A stretch of DNA of 64,000 nt from Neoceratodus forsteri (GCA_016271365.2 CM057456.1:886286001-886350000); one strand, 5' to 3'. Positions 1-14,040 are shown, numbered from the stretch's first letter. The notes: a model not told the origin generated them from the letters alone. Made by a program: numbers and translations.

Positions 1-68
1 CTGCAAGGCATGTGATTCGGGCCCCCCCAACTCAGTCTGGCCTTTCAGCAGTAGTATTTTGAAAGACA

Positions 69-292
69 GAAACTCGGTTCCCCAAGTTTCACTATCCCAA
101 TGCCAGCAGCCCGAAACATGACTGCCCAACACACAAAGTTTGCCTGCAGCAGAGTTTGTTATAAAACGTAAGGGGTGGTGGTGCAGGGGGTGAAGCCCCC
201 CGAAACACAGAACAAAGGAAAACTTCAAGTGTCGGGCAACCATGTTTCTGGCTGCTGGAATCAGGTAAGTGAAACTTGGGGAACCAAGTTTC
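69..292. repeat. Foldback (long inverted-repeat) element, about 224 bp
   Basis: The left arm (about 69-143) and the right arm (about 217-292) are near-perfect reverse complements. The outer 24 bases differ at one position, and the similarity runs inward through the stretch around GCCAGCAGCC and AAACATG to AAGTTT. The loop (144-216) is G-rich and contains its own small GGGGGTGAAGCCCCC hairpin. This structure fits a MITE or other foldback element. No convincing target-site duplication flanks it, and it contains no coding frame, so the superfamily is unknown. Confidence 0.75.
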
Positions 293-655
293 AGGATTTC
301 ATAATATATCCCTTTCAGCCCTGTCATTGGAATTTATCCTCAGTTTTGTAACATTTCATTGGCACTTGGTTATCAAATTATTACTATGTTTTGTGATGGA
401 ATTGACTGAATGGTTCATTGGTTTATTTTTTGTTATGTTATATATTGGAATTAACTTACTATAGGGTACTACAACCCTGCAAGGAGAATGAAGGACCATA
501 TCATCTATCAGGGCTGATGCTCCAGCCCAGTTAGTATCTACTCTCTGTGTGAGGGGGCCTGATGCAGCCATATACAAATGTCACGCCTCTCTGCTTTGGA
601 AAACATTTAGGTATGGTGGGTGCTCTGGTTAAATGGATTTTGTGAAACATAAAGA
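293..655. other. Unassigned AT-rich stretch
   Basis: I see nothing recognisable here. Short open frames on both strands have no family motif. It separates the foldback element from the first L1 relic. Confidence 0.5.
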
Positions 656-659
656 GAAT

Positions 660-3600
660 CTAGCCCGCTATTAAGATATGGAAAATATTAAAACACCTTA
701 GGTGGGAGGTGGCCAGGATAGTCTTCCTACAGGAAATCCATCTGACCCACTCCAAGACTAATAAACACCAGACAGAATGGATCTTACAGATATCTGGAAA
801 TTGCTAGAATTCCAAAAAAAGAAAAGTGGACATACTATCCACAAAATCATACCCTTTTAAAACCAAAAGTGAAAACAGAACTAACAGGCCAATATGTGCT
901 TGTACAAGGCACACTCTGGGAGCAAGCTCTTACCCTGAGAAATATATATGCTTTAAACCAGATGGCTGTGACTTTCTTCACTGACTTGATGCAGCTGCAG
1001 GAAGAAAATATGAGTGGACAACTCGACCTCAGCGGGGATGTGAACACAGTGCTAGACAAGTTTCAGGACAGGTCCGAGGCCACTACTGGTCCCCCCTCAG
1101 CAGCGGTGAATGCCCTGGAAATGACAAGGACAGATGTGGGTCTCACGGACATCTGGTGTCCAGTACAGCCCATAAGCAGAGACTAATCCTTCTTCTCCTC
1201 CCCACACCAGTCCTACTCCAGGATTGATCCCTGGCTCATCCCTTCCTTTTGTGAACCAGGTGTCCTGAAGGCGAAAATAAGTGCAATCATTATCTCAGAC
1301 CACGCCCCTGTATCCTTCACCTAGGTCCTGGCAGGTTCCACAGACCAACCTACTAAACAATGGTGCTTCAACACCTCACTCCTGAAGGATGTGACCTTTA
1401 CATCCTTCTTAGAAGCAGACATCAAAAGTCTTCCTGGAGACAAACCGGAAAGAGGCTACATATGCTACCACCAGATGAGACATGCTCAAGGCCTACATTA
1501 AGGGCCCGTGCATTAGTTACACATCCCATTTCAAGAAGTCTTGCATCAAAGACATGAAAACACAGATGCAGAGACTGAAAGGACTGGAGAAACAATACAG
1601 AGTCAAGCAGAACCACTCCCTAGGTCTCCAAACCAACATCACTGGGAATAGGTATAACATAGAAACATAGACTTTGATGGCAGATAAGGACCGCTTGACC
1701 CACCCAGTCTGCCCATTTCCCTACCTATTGGATAAGCTGTTGATCCTAGTTAACCAACAGCCTACGTCCTCCTACCCCCCACTAGAATTGCCTTATGTCT
1801 GTCCCATGCATTCTTGAATTCGCCCACTGTTTTATAAGACAAACGTACACCTCCACCAGAAAGCAGAGTATGCCCTCTTTTGCCTCCACTAGTTATTCTG
1901 GGAGTCCAGAAAGAGACCAGGCAGATTACTGGCATATCAGGTTACAAAAATGGCAGGAGAGGTCTAGGAACCCTGGAATCAAGGACACAACTGGGAAGGT
2001 GCTGACCGACCAACAGGGTATCAACAATGCATTTCTGCAATTCTACAAAGCTCTCTACACCCAGGAGAAGTCCCCTGGGGAGAAAGATATGGTGCAGTTC
2101 ACTGCACCCCTAGGACTCCCCTATCTTAACGACCACACAAAGGAGAATCTAGACAGACCCTTCGCAACTCAGCAGTTGGGCATTGCTCTCCGGAAAATGC
2201 CAGTGTGCAAAGGCCAGGGGGAGATGATCTGCCTTCTGAATTCTTGCAGATCTTTAGTGGAGTCCTACTTTGCCCTCTGATGGTGGCACTGGATGAGGCC
2301 CATCTCCTTGAGAACCACCACAATACTCCTCATCCCAAAGCCCGTCAAAGACCCAGTGCTGTGTAGCACTTATTGACTTATCTCACTCATACAGACTACA
2401 AGCTTATTGCAAAGATGATGGCTCTCCACCTTCGGGAAGTCCTCCCAGGATTAGTGGACAGAGATAATGTCAGTTTTATCTCCTGCCAGAAAAGTTCTGA
2501 CACCAGGAGACTGCTAAATCTGCCCTGGCAGACAACCCAGTCCTACTCCCTAATGGTCTTGGTATCACTGGACATGGGAAAAGCATTCAAAACAGTAGAG
2601 TGGAGTTCCCTGTTTCATACCCTGAATGTTTTTTGTCATAGAGGAGACCTTCATCTAATGGATCCAGACTCTATACCAGGAAGCACAGGCTACTGTCATC
2701 ACCAGCTCTACCTGCACAGCAGCTTTCCTGCTGTGTAGGGTCACCCATCAGGGCCCTCCACTGTCACCATTGCTGTTCGTGCATGCACTGGAACCTCTCT
2801 TACAGGCCATCCAGCAGCAGGAAATCATCCAAGGAGTGCAGATGGGCAGCAAGCAAAAGGTACTGGCATATGCAGATGACATCCTGCTCACAATGAACTA
2901 CCCTGAGATTTTCATACCAGAGGTCCCCCGGCTTTTAGAACAGAATGGCCACCATTCAGGCTATAAAGATAACGTAGCCAAATCTCTCCTCCTGGCCTCA
3001 GGTCCATCAGCAAGAAACCTGGGCAGTTTCCTCTGGAGTCTCCATCCAGTGCAAGAACACATTAAATACCTGGGGATTAACTTTAACTGGTCACTCACAG
3101 ACCTTGTTAAGCTTAACCTAACCTCATAGAATGTTGCCACTGACCAGGAACTAGCTAGATAGCAGAAGTTGCACCAAACATGCTGGGGCAAGTCACATGC
3201 ATGCAAAATGATGATAGTCCTAACATTCCTATATGTGTTGAATAACCTTCCCATAAAGGTGTCACCCAAGTTGCTTCATTTCATGCACAAGAAAATGTTA
3301 AATTTCCTGTGAGGCATGGACCCCAGGAGGCTCAGTTTCAAGACACTCACATATGTAGAACGCAGAGGGGGCCTCCACCTGTCAGATTTCAAATGGAAGC
3401 ATGAAGCACACTTGCTAAGGAAACTCACCCAGACAGCTCCATGGAAAGGGAGGTCTTATGTACCCAAGAGGGCAGAATACAATGCAGCTCTCTTGGGAAT
3501 AAGCCTAGATAGCGCAATACATTTTGGAGACTTTCCAAAACACCTGAAGGGTCACCTGTCAGAGACAGCAGGCATCTGGGAGAAATGGGCTAAGCTGTCT

Positions 3601-4540
3601 GACTGGCACCCAAGGCACTCCCCAATGTTCCCCTTGTAGAGAAGCAAACACCTCACAATAGATGGAAAGCCAATAAGCTGGGGCAACTGGGAATTCAAAG
3701 GGATCCAGAGCCTGGCTCATTTTCTGGACCTGAACACTGGGCATCTCAGGTCCTTCGCTCAGCTTCAGGTGATCTACTCACTGAATAAAAAGCAACACTT
3801 GCAGTTTCTCCAAATAAGGCATGCTCTGGGTAAGCTCATGGGCCTGTCTTTAAAGGTACATGGCACAAACAAACTAAATGACGTCCTCTACCCACGGAAA
3901 GGGGCGTCCCCAAAGGGAGCCACACCTATAATAACCTGTTAGGCTATCAACCTGATCCCATCAAGTCATTGCAGGGAAGTGATCCCAAGAGTTGGGCTGA
4001 GAAATAACACAGCAGGGATGGGACAGATGCTGGAGCAGTATGCACCTGGTCTCCAGAGACACTCACAGCTGCTTCACAGTTTAAAGTGCTCCACCAATGG
4101 CACAGGGCTCCACAAAAGCTACACAACTGGGGTCTGATGCCCTCTGATAAGTGCTGGAAAGATGCAGAGAGAGCACAGGCACACAATAACACACCTCCTG
4201 TGGCAATGCCCAAAGCTGCACCGATTCTGGCAGGGAGTCAGAGATGCCTGTAGCACTACCCTGGGGTGCAGCTTGACTTGCCAGCTGCTTTGGTGATGAT
4301 CGGTTACCATGAACGTGCCCCCTGTAGCATCAGCCTCCCCTGGTACACTTCACCTGGCTATTGGGCACCCTGGAGACTGCTAAATGAATTACCTTAAGAC
4401 ACTGAAGTGGCAGCCAACAGACCTATCAGAGTGGCTCATGGAGCTGGACAAGGCCACAAGTTTTAAAAGCATGCACTATATGGTCATGAATAGAAAGGAT
4501 AAGTATAAAGCCACGTGGAGGGGCAGTCCCTTTCTCTGAT
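660..4540 (+). pseudogene. L1-type LINE relic, ORF2 (endonuclease, reverse transcriptase, C-terminal zinc region)
   Basis: This is a decayed ORF2 of an L1-clade retrotransposon, an endonuclease plus reverse transcriptase that copies its RNA into DNA at a nicked target. Pieces appear in order in all three plus frames. The endonuclease start reads IVFLQEIHLT near 718. The RT motif A region reads LDMGKAFKTVEW near 2565-2600. The catalytic motif AYADDILLTM lies near 2866-2895 with its two aspartates intact. The C-terminal zinc-knuckle-like block reads THLLWQCPKLHRFW near 4189-4230, and the C-terminal tail is near 4430-4535. Many stops and frameshifts separate the pieces, and no ORF1 is visible upstream, so the copy is 5' truncated and dead. 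A CR1 3' fragment interrupts it at about 1650-1840. The 3' edge was not located. Confidence 0.85.
1650..1840 (-). mobile_element. CR1 3'-end fragment inserted in the L1 relic
   Basis: The plus strand begins with repeated ACATAGAA octamers, followed by GGCAGATAAGGACCG and CAGTCTGCCCATTTC. This closely matches the start of the longer CR1 copy at 7988, so it is the 3' end of a minus-strand CR1, heavily 5' truncated. Sequence on both sides reads as L1 ORF2, so this insertion is younger than the L1. TATAA occurs at both junctions and may be a short target duplication, but five bases is weak evidence. Confidence 0.8.
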
Positions 4541-5340
4541 GAAGAGGGATTATTCCCTCAAAGTGCTGGGGAAATGTTTCATGGTACCTCACAATAAATT
4601 GTAAATTCATTTGGTCTCCATTGGGCATTGCTGTTTTTTTGTGTTTTGGCAGTCCCTTCCTCTGCCTTCTGTAAGATTTCTGAGGGATTTTACATGCCAA
4701 ACAACCTGACCAAGCCTCATTCAGGATAAGGGCCAGACTCACAGCCACACACACACACACACACACGCCTCTTAACCACCCCATCATGGTGACCCTGAGA
4801 TTAAGCCTATCTCTGGAAATACCTTGATCCACCCCCACATCCTTTCCCACTCCCTCTGTACCTATCCTCAGTGAGGCTTCTCTAGGAAAACGCACTCCTA
4901 AGGTGTGGCTGCATCAGATGGCATTGATGGCTAGGTACAGTATGGTGGTACAGGCACCTCATCTTCTGTGACCAGGGCAACACCATCTTCAGTCTAAATT
5001 GGACCTGCCGAGCTACTCTGACTTGCCCAATTGTACTACCTTTGTATCTTTCACTTGAATAGTTTTCATCCTAATGTATTAGTCAATACTGTCAAGGCAT
5101 CCTCCATGCTGGTTATAGTATCTTTCCATCTGTTTGTAATGTTTTATACCCACAGGTCCTAATACACCAGGTCTGCTAAGACTAACATATGCATACTGTT
5201 CATTGCTTACCTTGTCTTGTTGTTATGTCTTAAAACTTCAGCAAACTATTAATTATAAAAAACAGGAACTTACGTGCCACTTCATAGAATTTTCAAAAAT
5301 AGTATCAGCTGCCATTTTCCCAGACTTAGTGAAACTTTCC
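4541..5340. other. L1 3' flank and unassigned sequence
   Basis: This may include the 3' untranslated region of the preceding L1. A (CA)n microsatellite lies at about 4745-4765. Nothing else was recognised. Confidence 0.45.
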
Positions 5341-8300
5341 CACAGCCGAAGTCCTTTTTTTAAACTTTATGTTTATTAATGTTCAAAAACCGAAAGGAGT
5401 ATATACATTTGCACACAGTGGAATCAACATTCAGTAAATAACATAATTTTACATTAAAATTGTCCCATTTGGAAAAACAGTTACTGTATATGATAAGTAT
5501 TTGTTTTCTTGCTTTACTGCTTAGGTTCAGATATAAATCCAGAAGTTGTAAATTACTACTTTTATACAGAGTATCTACTGTACTGGCAAATCCAGCTTTG
5601 TATCAGAGTTGGACTATATCTATGATCCTATGGAATACACAGCCTAAGTCCTTAACTTACATCACCTGATTCCTTCCCTGCCTGACAAAAAATTATACAC
5701 TATAATGAAATTAAACTAAAATAGTCATTTTAATGTGGCTTTTATCTGTTGTCAGTCACAAACTTCCACCTGCCTGCTCGCCTGCCAACCCGTCGGCGTG
5801 CTGCTCACTTACTCGTGATGACCCACCCCGCCCCAGCCACTCGCTTACTTGTGATATCCATCCCCTTGCTACATCGAAACAGTCCTTGTACTATGCCTTC
5901 TGATATACATTAATTTGCAGCCTGACTCAGAGATGCTGCAGATAAGGTCCTTGCTAGTTGAGTGGTGCCCTTGATTTGTCCACGATGGCCTTCTGAAATA
6001 CCATAAAACTGACTCTAAAAACCAGACCCATTCATTTCTATGTAGCACCCCCACAGCATTGTCCATATAGTGACATCAGCAAACATGATAGTGCGGGGGT
6101 GGATCAGACTTTCAGCAGGTACCAGGAAGTGGAACGGTATGGCGTGGCTCTATGGAGTCAAAATATGATCCATTCCCTTCCCAAATAAGGACAATTAAAA
6201 ATCAAAATACTGGCAGCATTTGAAAAGGGGCCAGGTAAGGCTTCTATAGCTTTCTTGGGGTAAAGAGCTGTAAAGCTGCTCTTTAATACTATTTAGATAA
6301 ATATTACTTTGGGTTATTATGTTCAATAAAGGAAGGTTACTTTCAATTTCTTTCCAACTGGACCCATATGTATCACCATTATTACAGTCCATATTATGGC
6401 ACAGTTTTTTGAAACACAAAGTTTCTCTAAGAGTATTCCACCATATTTCCATTTTATGGCTACATGGGCAGAGCCCTACAGTCATTTTGGGATCACATCA
6501 CTATAGGAGAAAAGCAGAACCAAAGTCTGTGTTCTCTACAGTGATGCGGTCTCCTGTCCACAGCACTGAAGATGCTTATGGTCTGCAATATCTCCTCTTC
6601 CCCAGCGCTCTGTGGATGCAACTCCACTCCATGGCGCTCAATCCCTCCCCCCATTCACACTACTTTCTGCAACTTCAGGACTGACAGCCCTGACACAGAC
6701 TCCTGCAGATCTGTCAGAACTACAGTCTTGCGCATGGCAGGCTCTGGTGCATGGAACATAGCAGCTCCGATGCAATCTTCTGGTGCGTTGAGAGCTTCGA
6801 CTATGTTTTTACTCACTCTCTCCACACAAAAGCACCACAGTTGCTCTGGGCAGCCTTATCTGCTCTGACCAGAGTTTGCTGTAGTTTGGCACTACAGGTG
6901 AGTTCTAGTTCTTGAGTGTTAACCTTTTCGTAGCTATAGTGGTAAAGAAAAACAACTTTTCTTGAGTTGCTGAGAAGTGTAAAAACTCAGTATTACCGAC
7001 CACAATTAGATTCTGTTTCCCTAGCACAATAACCTCTATAATTTGTTCCATTAAGTCCCTAGTTTGCTCCTGCCAAGTAGTAATTTAGGGACAGCACTAT
7101 AAAGAATGTGTCAAACTGCCTATCTCACCACATCCATATCAACAAATCTCTGAACAGGTTTTATTAATTTTTGCTACTTGCTCTGGGATGTAATGAGCCC
7201 TGTCAATAACTGTTCATTGAATTGTTTTATTCTTGGCAGAGGTATAGTTTTTATTGACCTTGACTCTCAGATTTAACCATTGCTGTTGTGTTAATACTAT
7301 TTTACCTTCTTTATCGCATTCCATATTTATATTCTTCCTGCTGTCTTTAATCATAGTTTTAATAAACTTAATCTAGCAAATACCTTCTCTGTAACTTTAT
7401 GCATAATATTTTTCTTTTGTTTCGCTATTGGGGAGAGATTGTTTTTATTACAGATGAATGGGTAGGACTAGGCTTGCTTTTTAAAGTTAAGTTTTAGATT
7501 ATAATAAGTAAAACGATTTGTGTTGTATGATTTTAATATATTTGTGGTCAATTTCACAAAAGTAAGTAATTTACACTTATATCAAAGATCTTTCCCTTTG
7601 TATACTTCAGCTAAATTAAAGGGTAAAGTGTTTATATTCTTAGCTTCACCCCGTAAGTAGTAGCTGCCAAAAATATTTAACATCTATTATTAATGCTGCC
7701 TCTTGATAAATGGTCAAAAGAAAGAAAATGCATTGCCAACTTTTGATCTATCCAACAAAACACTGATTCTAATTACCTTTTATCGTTCATTATTCCTCAT
7801 TAACTTTTGAAAGACAGTATGGTCACTCACAGGGAAGAAGGACCACTTTGATATTATACCCATTATGTGGGACCAATTGTATATCTCTGGATTTGGGCCT
7901 CCTAGGCCTCATAAACTTCTGGGGCTAGTTAACAAGACCCAAGCTATCTACGGTTTCATGCCTGGCCAAGGGAATTATGTGAACATTTTTAGAAACATAG
8001 AATTTGATGGCAGATAAGGACCACTTGGCCCACCTAGTCTGCCCATTTCCCTACCTAATGGATAAGCTGCAGATCCTAGTTAGCCAACAGCCTACTTCCT
8101 TCTACCCCCCACTAGAATTGCCTTATGTCTGTCCCATGCATTCTTGAATTCCCCCACAGTTTTTGACTCCATGACATCCTCAGGAAGGCTGTTCCATGCA
8201 TCCACAACCCGCTCTGTGAAAAATGCTTCCCTCACATTACCTCAGACCATCCCCTCTATCTTCAAATTGTGCCCCCCTTGTTCTACATCTCTTTTTCTGA

Positions 8301-11300
8301 AAGATGCTATCCTCTTGGACTTTTTTGATTCCCTTGAGGTACTTGAAAGTTTCTATCATGTCCCCCCTCTCCCTCCATTCCTCGAGGGTATACATATTAA
8401 GATCCTTTAGTCTCTCTTCATATGTCTTCTGTTGCAGGCCCTGCACCATTTTGGTTGCCCTCCTCTGAACAGCCTCCACCCTGTCTATGTCTTTGCGGAG
8501 ATGGGGTCTCCAGAACTGCACGCAGTACTCCAGATGGGGTCTCACCAGCTGTCTGTACAGAGGGATAACAACTTCCTGTCTTCTACTGGTGATGACTCCC
8601 CCGATGCATCCCAGTATCCCCCCAGCCCTCCATACTGCCTTCTCACATTGCTTGCCCACCTTTAGGTCATCTGATATAACTACTCCCAGGCCCCTTTCCA
8701 TTTTGGTTGTTGTTAGTATCTCATCCCCCATTGTATACTCCTCTCCTGGGTTTTTGTTTCCCAGGTGCATTACTTTGCACTTCTTTGTATTAAATCTAAG
8801 CTGCCAAACATTTGACCATTCCTCCAACCTTGCCAAGTCCCTTCTCAACCTTTCCACCCCACCTTGTGTATCAACCCTGTTGCAGATCTTTGTGTCGTCT
8901 GCAAAGAGACATACTTTCCCTTCCAGTCCCTCTGCAATGTCACTTATAAAGACATTAAAAAGGACCGGACCCAGTACTGAACCCTGGGGTACCCCACCAG
9001 TAACCCCCCCTTTATTCACTGTGGACTCAGTTTACTATTACTCTTCTTCTCTCTTTTAACCACATTTTTGATGCAGAGCTGAAAATGTGCTGTAGTACAA
9101 AAATAAAATGTGGCATGGCCATCATCTTTATTTTATCCACTATCCCTCACAAGGATTACAATAAATTCTGACAGTTTTCTAATGTTAATTTAATTTTGGA
9201 TTTTGCCTGCTCACAATTGACTTTAACATTATTTTCTTAATTGTTTATTAATATTATGCAGAGATATTTAATACTACAATATTGCCTATTTTAAGGTCCT
9301 TCTCAAATTCTGATAGTGGTAACTGCTTTGATCTTGATAGCTGCATTGTGACCGATTTATTTTTTATTCAGTCTGTAGCCAGATATTGATAACAATGTTT
9401 TCACTTCTTTAAAAAAACTGATGAATGACTCTTTAATGTTGTAGCTTATTAATAAAATATCATCTACAAAGACACTTCCTCAGACCCAATTTTGACTTCC
9501 TCAATCCCTTGATTTAAATGTATCTTTTGTAAGAAGGGCTCCAGACTAAAATAATGATAGCAATAAGAAACAACCCTGTTGTACTCCATTAGGCAAGTTG
9601 TATGATGGTGTTATACATGAGTTAATCTGGAATGTCACTGTGGTATTCCTATATATTATTTCTATAAGTTTAATTAAGTTATTTGGAATATTCCATGCCT
9701 TTAAATCCTTATATATGTATCTCCTGTTGAGCACATCAATGGCTTTGCTCGCATCTAGAGCCACTGCAAAGCATTTATCTTCCTTTAGATTCTGTTGATT
9801 ATTAATATATTTGAAAAAAAGCTTGAATCTTTTTTTGTAGCCTGTGGAATAGTTCTACCTTTTATAAATCCATACTGGTTGTGGTGGCTGCAGTCGGGAA
9901 AACCTTCCTTCAATCTTCTAACAATATGTTTTGCTAGGAATTTAGAAGAGCTATAGGTCTGTAACTATCTGGATTATGTATTGATTTACCTTCTTTGTGA
10001 ATGTAACTTTTTTCTTACCAGCATTCTAAGAGATAATGGCTTCTCTAAGTGTAGTTTTCGCTGGGCTCCATAATCTTAAAATAGATGTTTGTCCAATATA
10101 ACTGTATAAGCAAAACTTTTCTATTACATTTTTCATACTTTCAATAAATGTAGGTTCTTCCAGCAGCTCACTTTTGAATGATCAACTCCTATAAGGTGAC
10201 CTAACTCTATATACTGTATAAATTCCAAATCTACCTGAATCAAGACGTAATCAGACACTATTATAGAAGGAATACTTATGTATTCCTGAAATTCGGTCTC
10301 CAGACCTACACTATACCGAGGTTGGGAGATCAAATTTCACAATTCCAACAGGGACTTGTGTTATGTGGGGGGGCTAATATAACCAACTCTGAGAGCGGAC
10401 CTCGAGTTGGTAGTTAAGATTGAGGCGGGGTGCACAAAAAAATCTGTAAAAGTTTCCCCTACCGGGAACAGAACCCCATCCTAGAAAGCTTGCTGGCTGA
10501 GCTGCAGGAGCGTTAGTGCTCCACGCCATGGAGCAGCTCAGCCGGCATCTCGCTCTGCCGCCCTCACAAGATTATGCCAGGTGAAACCATGTTCCATGGA
10601 CATAACCTAGCATTTCGCCAGGTAAAATACAAATTTGCTGTCAGGCAACACTTCCAGGCATCCCTGATTTCAGGATACTGAAGCCAGGTCCATAAGCGTC
10701 AGGACCCTCAGCGTCAGGATCCTGATACAATAACATTATGGAATATATTATATAACACTATTACAGAATCTGTTTTGATACCTTTAATGTATGTAACCAA
10801 AGATTTTGATACAAATATATCCTGTAGTCTAGACAGAAACACATTCTTTTTATCATAGTGTGTTAAAACTTTCTCATGATGAAATTTAAACTGCATCTAA
10901 TAATAAATGAGTCTGAATAAAATGTGTAGTTTTACTTGCTACATTATAGTTCCCTTGTGTAGGTTTTGGATTTAGCCATAGGTGGCTATAACACACAGTT
11001 CATATCTCCTGTGAGAATTATATTTTGTGTTTCTAATTTAGTTAAACCTTTAGTAACGGTCGCTAAAAAAGAGGAGTAATTATTAAAGGAGCCATATAAG
11101 AACTCAGTTAACATAGTTACTTTGTTAATTATGGCTTTTATGATAATCCTATCATCTCAGTCTTTAAATTCATCTAGGTAATAAAATACCAAGCCCTTTA
11201 TAAATTTTGAAAGCAACTCCACAGCTTTTTTCATTCCCATTGCATAAAATATATGGTTTAACCATTTCTTTTTTAATTTCAGAACTTCTTTTTTTCAGAT

Positions 11301-11640
11301 GGAAGTCATGTAAACAAATAATATTAGCTTGTGTTTTTCTTAAATAAGTAAGTATCCTTGCCCATTGTATCCCATCAAGATCGCACCTCCAAAAATGCAT
11401 GTGGTCAAATAAACACATTTCGGTGACTATTTTCACAGAATTGTTCCAAAAACTTCCAATTTTCGATGCAGAATTAATTCCAGTGTGATTTTATCTAACA
11501 ACTTCTGCTAAAACCCCTTGTAAATTACTCCTTGTGAAATATATTCATTTATTTTCACAGCACTGGTATATGGCTGCAGAGTTTTTCCTTTTGTGATTTT
11601 GACATGGAACCATTGCCCATTTAATGGGTGTACTTATTCC
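5341..11640 (-). pseudogene. L1-type LINE relic on the minus strand, split by a CR1
   Basis: Reading the minus strand from high to low coordinates, an endonuclease piece lies at 11436-11170 (ARILTYLRKTQANIICLHDF). A reverse-transcriptase piece at 9764-9546 has ALDASKAIDVLN for motif A and NGVQQGC for motif B. A catalytic FVDDILLIS sits near 9430-9470, and an IWWNTL-type C-terminal zinc-region remnant lies near 6440. An A-rich 3' tail (AATAAACATAAAGTTTAAAA-like) ends near 5350 and resembles the tail of the better preserved L1 at 30.9 kb. The frames are short and broken, so the copy is dead. A CR1 at 7988-9060 splits it. GC-richer patches at 5750-5880 and 6530-6880 may be further insertions that I cannot name. 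Both limits are approximate. Confidence 0.6.
7988..9060 (-). mobile_element. CR1 LINE, 5' truncated, with RT C-terminal half
   Basis: A 260-residue minus-strand frame (9019-8237) covers the second half of a CR1 reverse transcriptase. It begins with motif B (GVPQGSVLGPVLFNVFI), contains catalytic FADDTK, the KCKVMHLGNKNP block and LGVVISDDLKV, and ends with the C-terminal VRPHLEYCVQFW and VQRRATKMVQGL blocks. The 3' end lies at about 7988 and carries the CATAGAA octamer typical of CR1. The start of the RT and the whole endonuclease are missing, which is normal 5' truncation. One 260-codon open frame makes this one of the better preserved CR1 copies here. It sits inside the minus-strand L1 relic. 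Confidence 0.9.
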
Positions 11641-14040
11641 ACTGACATTAAGGGTGCCACAACTAATTCCTGAACACCCCATAATCGAACTTACATAGTA
11701 ACACATAGTTCCTAACAGAAAATCTCTATCATTATAGTTCCTAACAGAAAATCACTTTCATTTCATTTAAAGGTCCCAAATTGTGGAACTGTCTACCATG
11801 TGCACTTCAGAAAACTGCTGATGACTTGTCAGCACTACACACCAAAGTTGTATAAGGACAACTGTCATGTGGTATGCAACTCCTGTACAAATCTATAAAT
11901 CTGGACATATTGCATTTGTTGTACTGTTATTATTAAGTGTGTACAATTTATATTTAATAGTTTGCTATTTGTTTAGTCACAGGGTAATTTTTTTATTGTG
12001 CAATATGTAGCAGGAGGTCACTGAAAATAAGCACAAACTCAACTGGCTATATGTCACCTTTTTCTGTTTTTAAATAAAAATCCTGAATGATACTAATTAA
12101 ATCCCCACATACTTCCAACAAACATAGAATCCTAAATCCCTTCCCACTCCACCACCCCATGACCTTGATAATAAATACCATCCTTTGCCCCTACCCACTT
12201 AACACCTTAATACCCATGCTCCTTTCCACCAAGGGTGCATTGACTTCAATATGAACATAATATTTCACTATGGAGATGGTGTCTGGCACAGCCCTGCATA
12301 CGTCACATTGTCCAGCCACTGTCTGAATGAATAAGAGTGAAAGCATGCTCAAATACTATTGGCTTACTCACATTCATTCAGGTGGAAGATGGCCAAGCTT
12401 GTGTATGGAGGACTACATTGGTCATTGTCGCCACTGTGAAACGTAATCTTTTTTTAAGTCAGTGCACTCTAGCGGGAGGAGAGTGGGTGTTCTGGTGCTA
12501 AGTGGGTTGGGGAAGGGGGTATTTCATTATTATTGGGACAGTGGGGCAATAAGGGAGATGGATACTCAGTTGGGGTTCAGGCATTTGTTTATTATTTGGG
12601 ACGTGGGCTGAGGAGGGTGGAAAATGGGGTACTGTGTGGGTTGAGGGAAGATAGGTATTTCTGGGCCATGGGGTAGATATGTTACAATGAAGGAGAGGGG
12701 AAGAGGATTTTTAACTTTTTGGAAATTCTTTTTTTTGTATGTATCATAGGTGTGCAAAGTCCATCACCTATGCTTTGCATAGTTTTCACTGTGTGAAGTA
12801 AAAAAAATAGTATTCTTTTGAGTAGTCTTTACAGTCTAGTGGATGGGCCAGTGAGTGGGTACACACTTCGAGTAGTCTCAGTGGAAACATTTCACCAGTG
12901 AAGTTTCCAAGACTATGTAAAGTGCAAGCCGAGTGATGACCACAGGCCCCACTTCCTATCCAGAATGAAGGCCACATGGTTGAGGCTGCAGGTAGATGAT
13001 TGAGTACGGCTCAGCTGCTGCATTGATGGACCAGAAAGACTGAAGGAGACACATCTATTAGTGCTGGAGAGCAAAAAAGTTGCAAATTTACTGCAAATCT
13101 ACCTAAAATTGTGCATCTTGCCCAAATCTTTAAACAGTTTCACTACATTGTACTTATTATTTGGAAAGAAACTTATTTTTATGATAGTTTCTGTAGATGG
13201 TGTGTGACTAAACTGAGTGGACTGAAAGGTAGGGGAGAGGTATACGGATACCGTTTGCCAGTGCAAACACAAGCACAAACAGTACACTTAGTAAAATGAA
13301 GGAGCAGCTGGAAGAACTAGCTACTCACAAAGACAACAATATTGTTTAGCCATGCCCCAAAAAAGAAGAGGCAGTGTGCCTCGAATTGCCAAAGATCAGG
13401 CTATCACATCCATTGTGTGATTGTGTTCAAAAAGTTTTGGCAAAGTGTTTTTGGACTTGTGAGCATTAGTTTTCTTTTTTTGTTATTGTTTGCCATTATC
13501 ACGAATGCATGGTTTGATAAATTTGTACTGGTGTTTCCACAGTGAATATCATTCTGTGCAAGTGCCTTTTGTGGGTGAGTTGGCTTTTTTTGGGATGTGG
13601 AAATCCTGCATGCAGTGGCAGACCTTAGCACTAGCAGCCAGTTGTTCCTACTCAACTTAAGCCGTGCCAATTTTAAACAGGCAGGCAGACAGACATCTAT
13701 TTGAAAAGCATAGAAAATTACAAAAAATATAAAAAACAATTCAATTCAACTTTATTTTTATACTGTAAAGTATGTGAGCAAAAATGCTCATTTTCACAAA
13801 TATCCAGTGGTACAGAAAATCAATGATCTAGAAAAAAGGTAAAACAGTATCTGCAAAATTTGACAGTATTTACAATAGCAACAGAGTATATGACAGAATA
13901 ATCTATATTAGAAAAAAAAATTCTGTGTGTGTATTTGTGATGTAATTCCATGACCTGCAGCTGAAGTACTGTTTTGGGACAGATGATATGGGGTGCTTGA
14001 GCAAAGGCTAAAGAAGGGCAGGGTAAGGGCAAGGCACTTC
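11641..14040. other. Unassigned intergenic sequence
   Basis: This stretch has mostly AT-rich, ordinary-looking sequence. Small open frames (for example 13342-13545 plus and 13404-13739 minus) overlap each other and show no motif. No repeat family or gene was recognised. Confidence 0.4.

Noticed and set aside
4476..4895. 139-codon minus-strand frame with a VCVCVCV segment
   Set aside because: The segment is the translated (CA)n microsatellite and the rest is antisense L1 tail.
8487..9059. 190-codon plus-strand frame
   Set aside because: Exact antisense of the CR1 reverse transcriptase frame.
10380..10580. Possible tRNA-like sequence with a GGGTTCTGTTCCC-type B box on the minus strand
   Set aside because: No acceptor, D or anticodon stem could be paired around it, and no copy elsewhere in the window supports a SINE.
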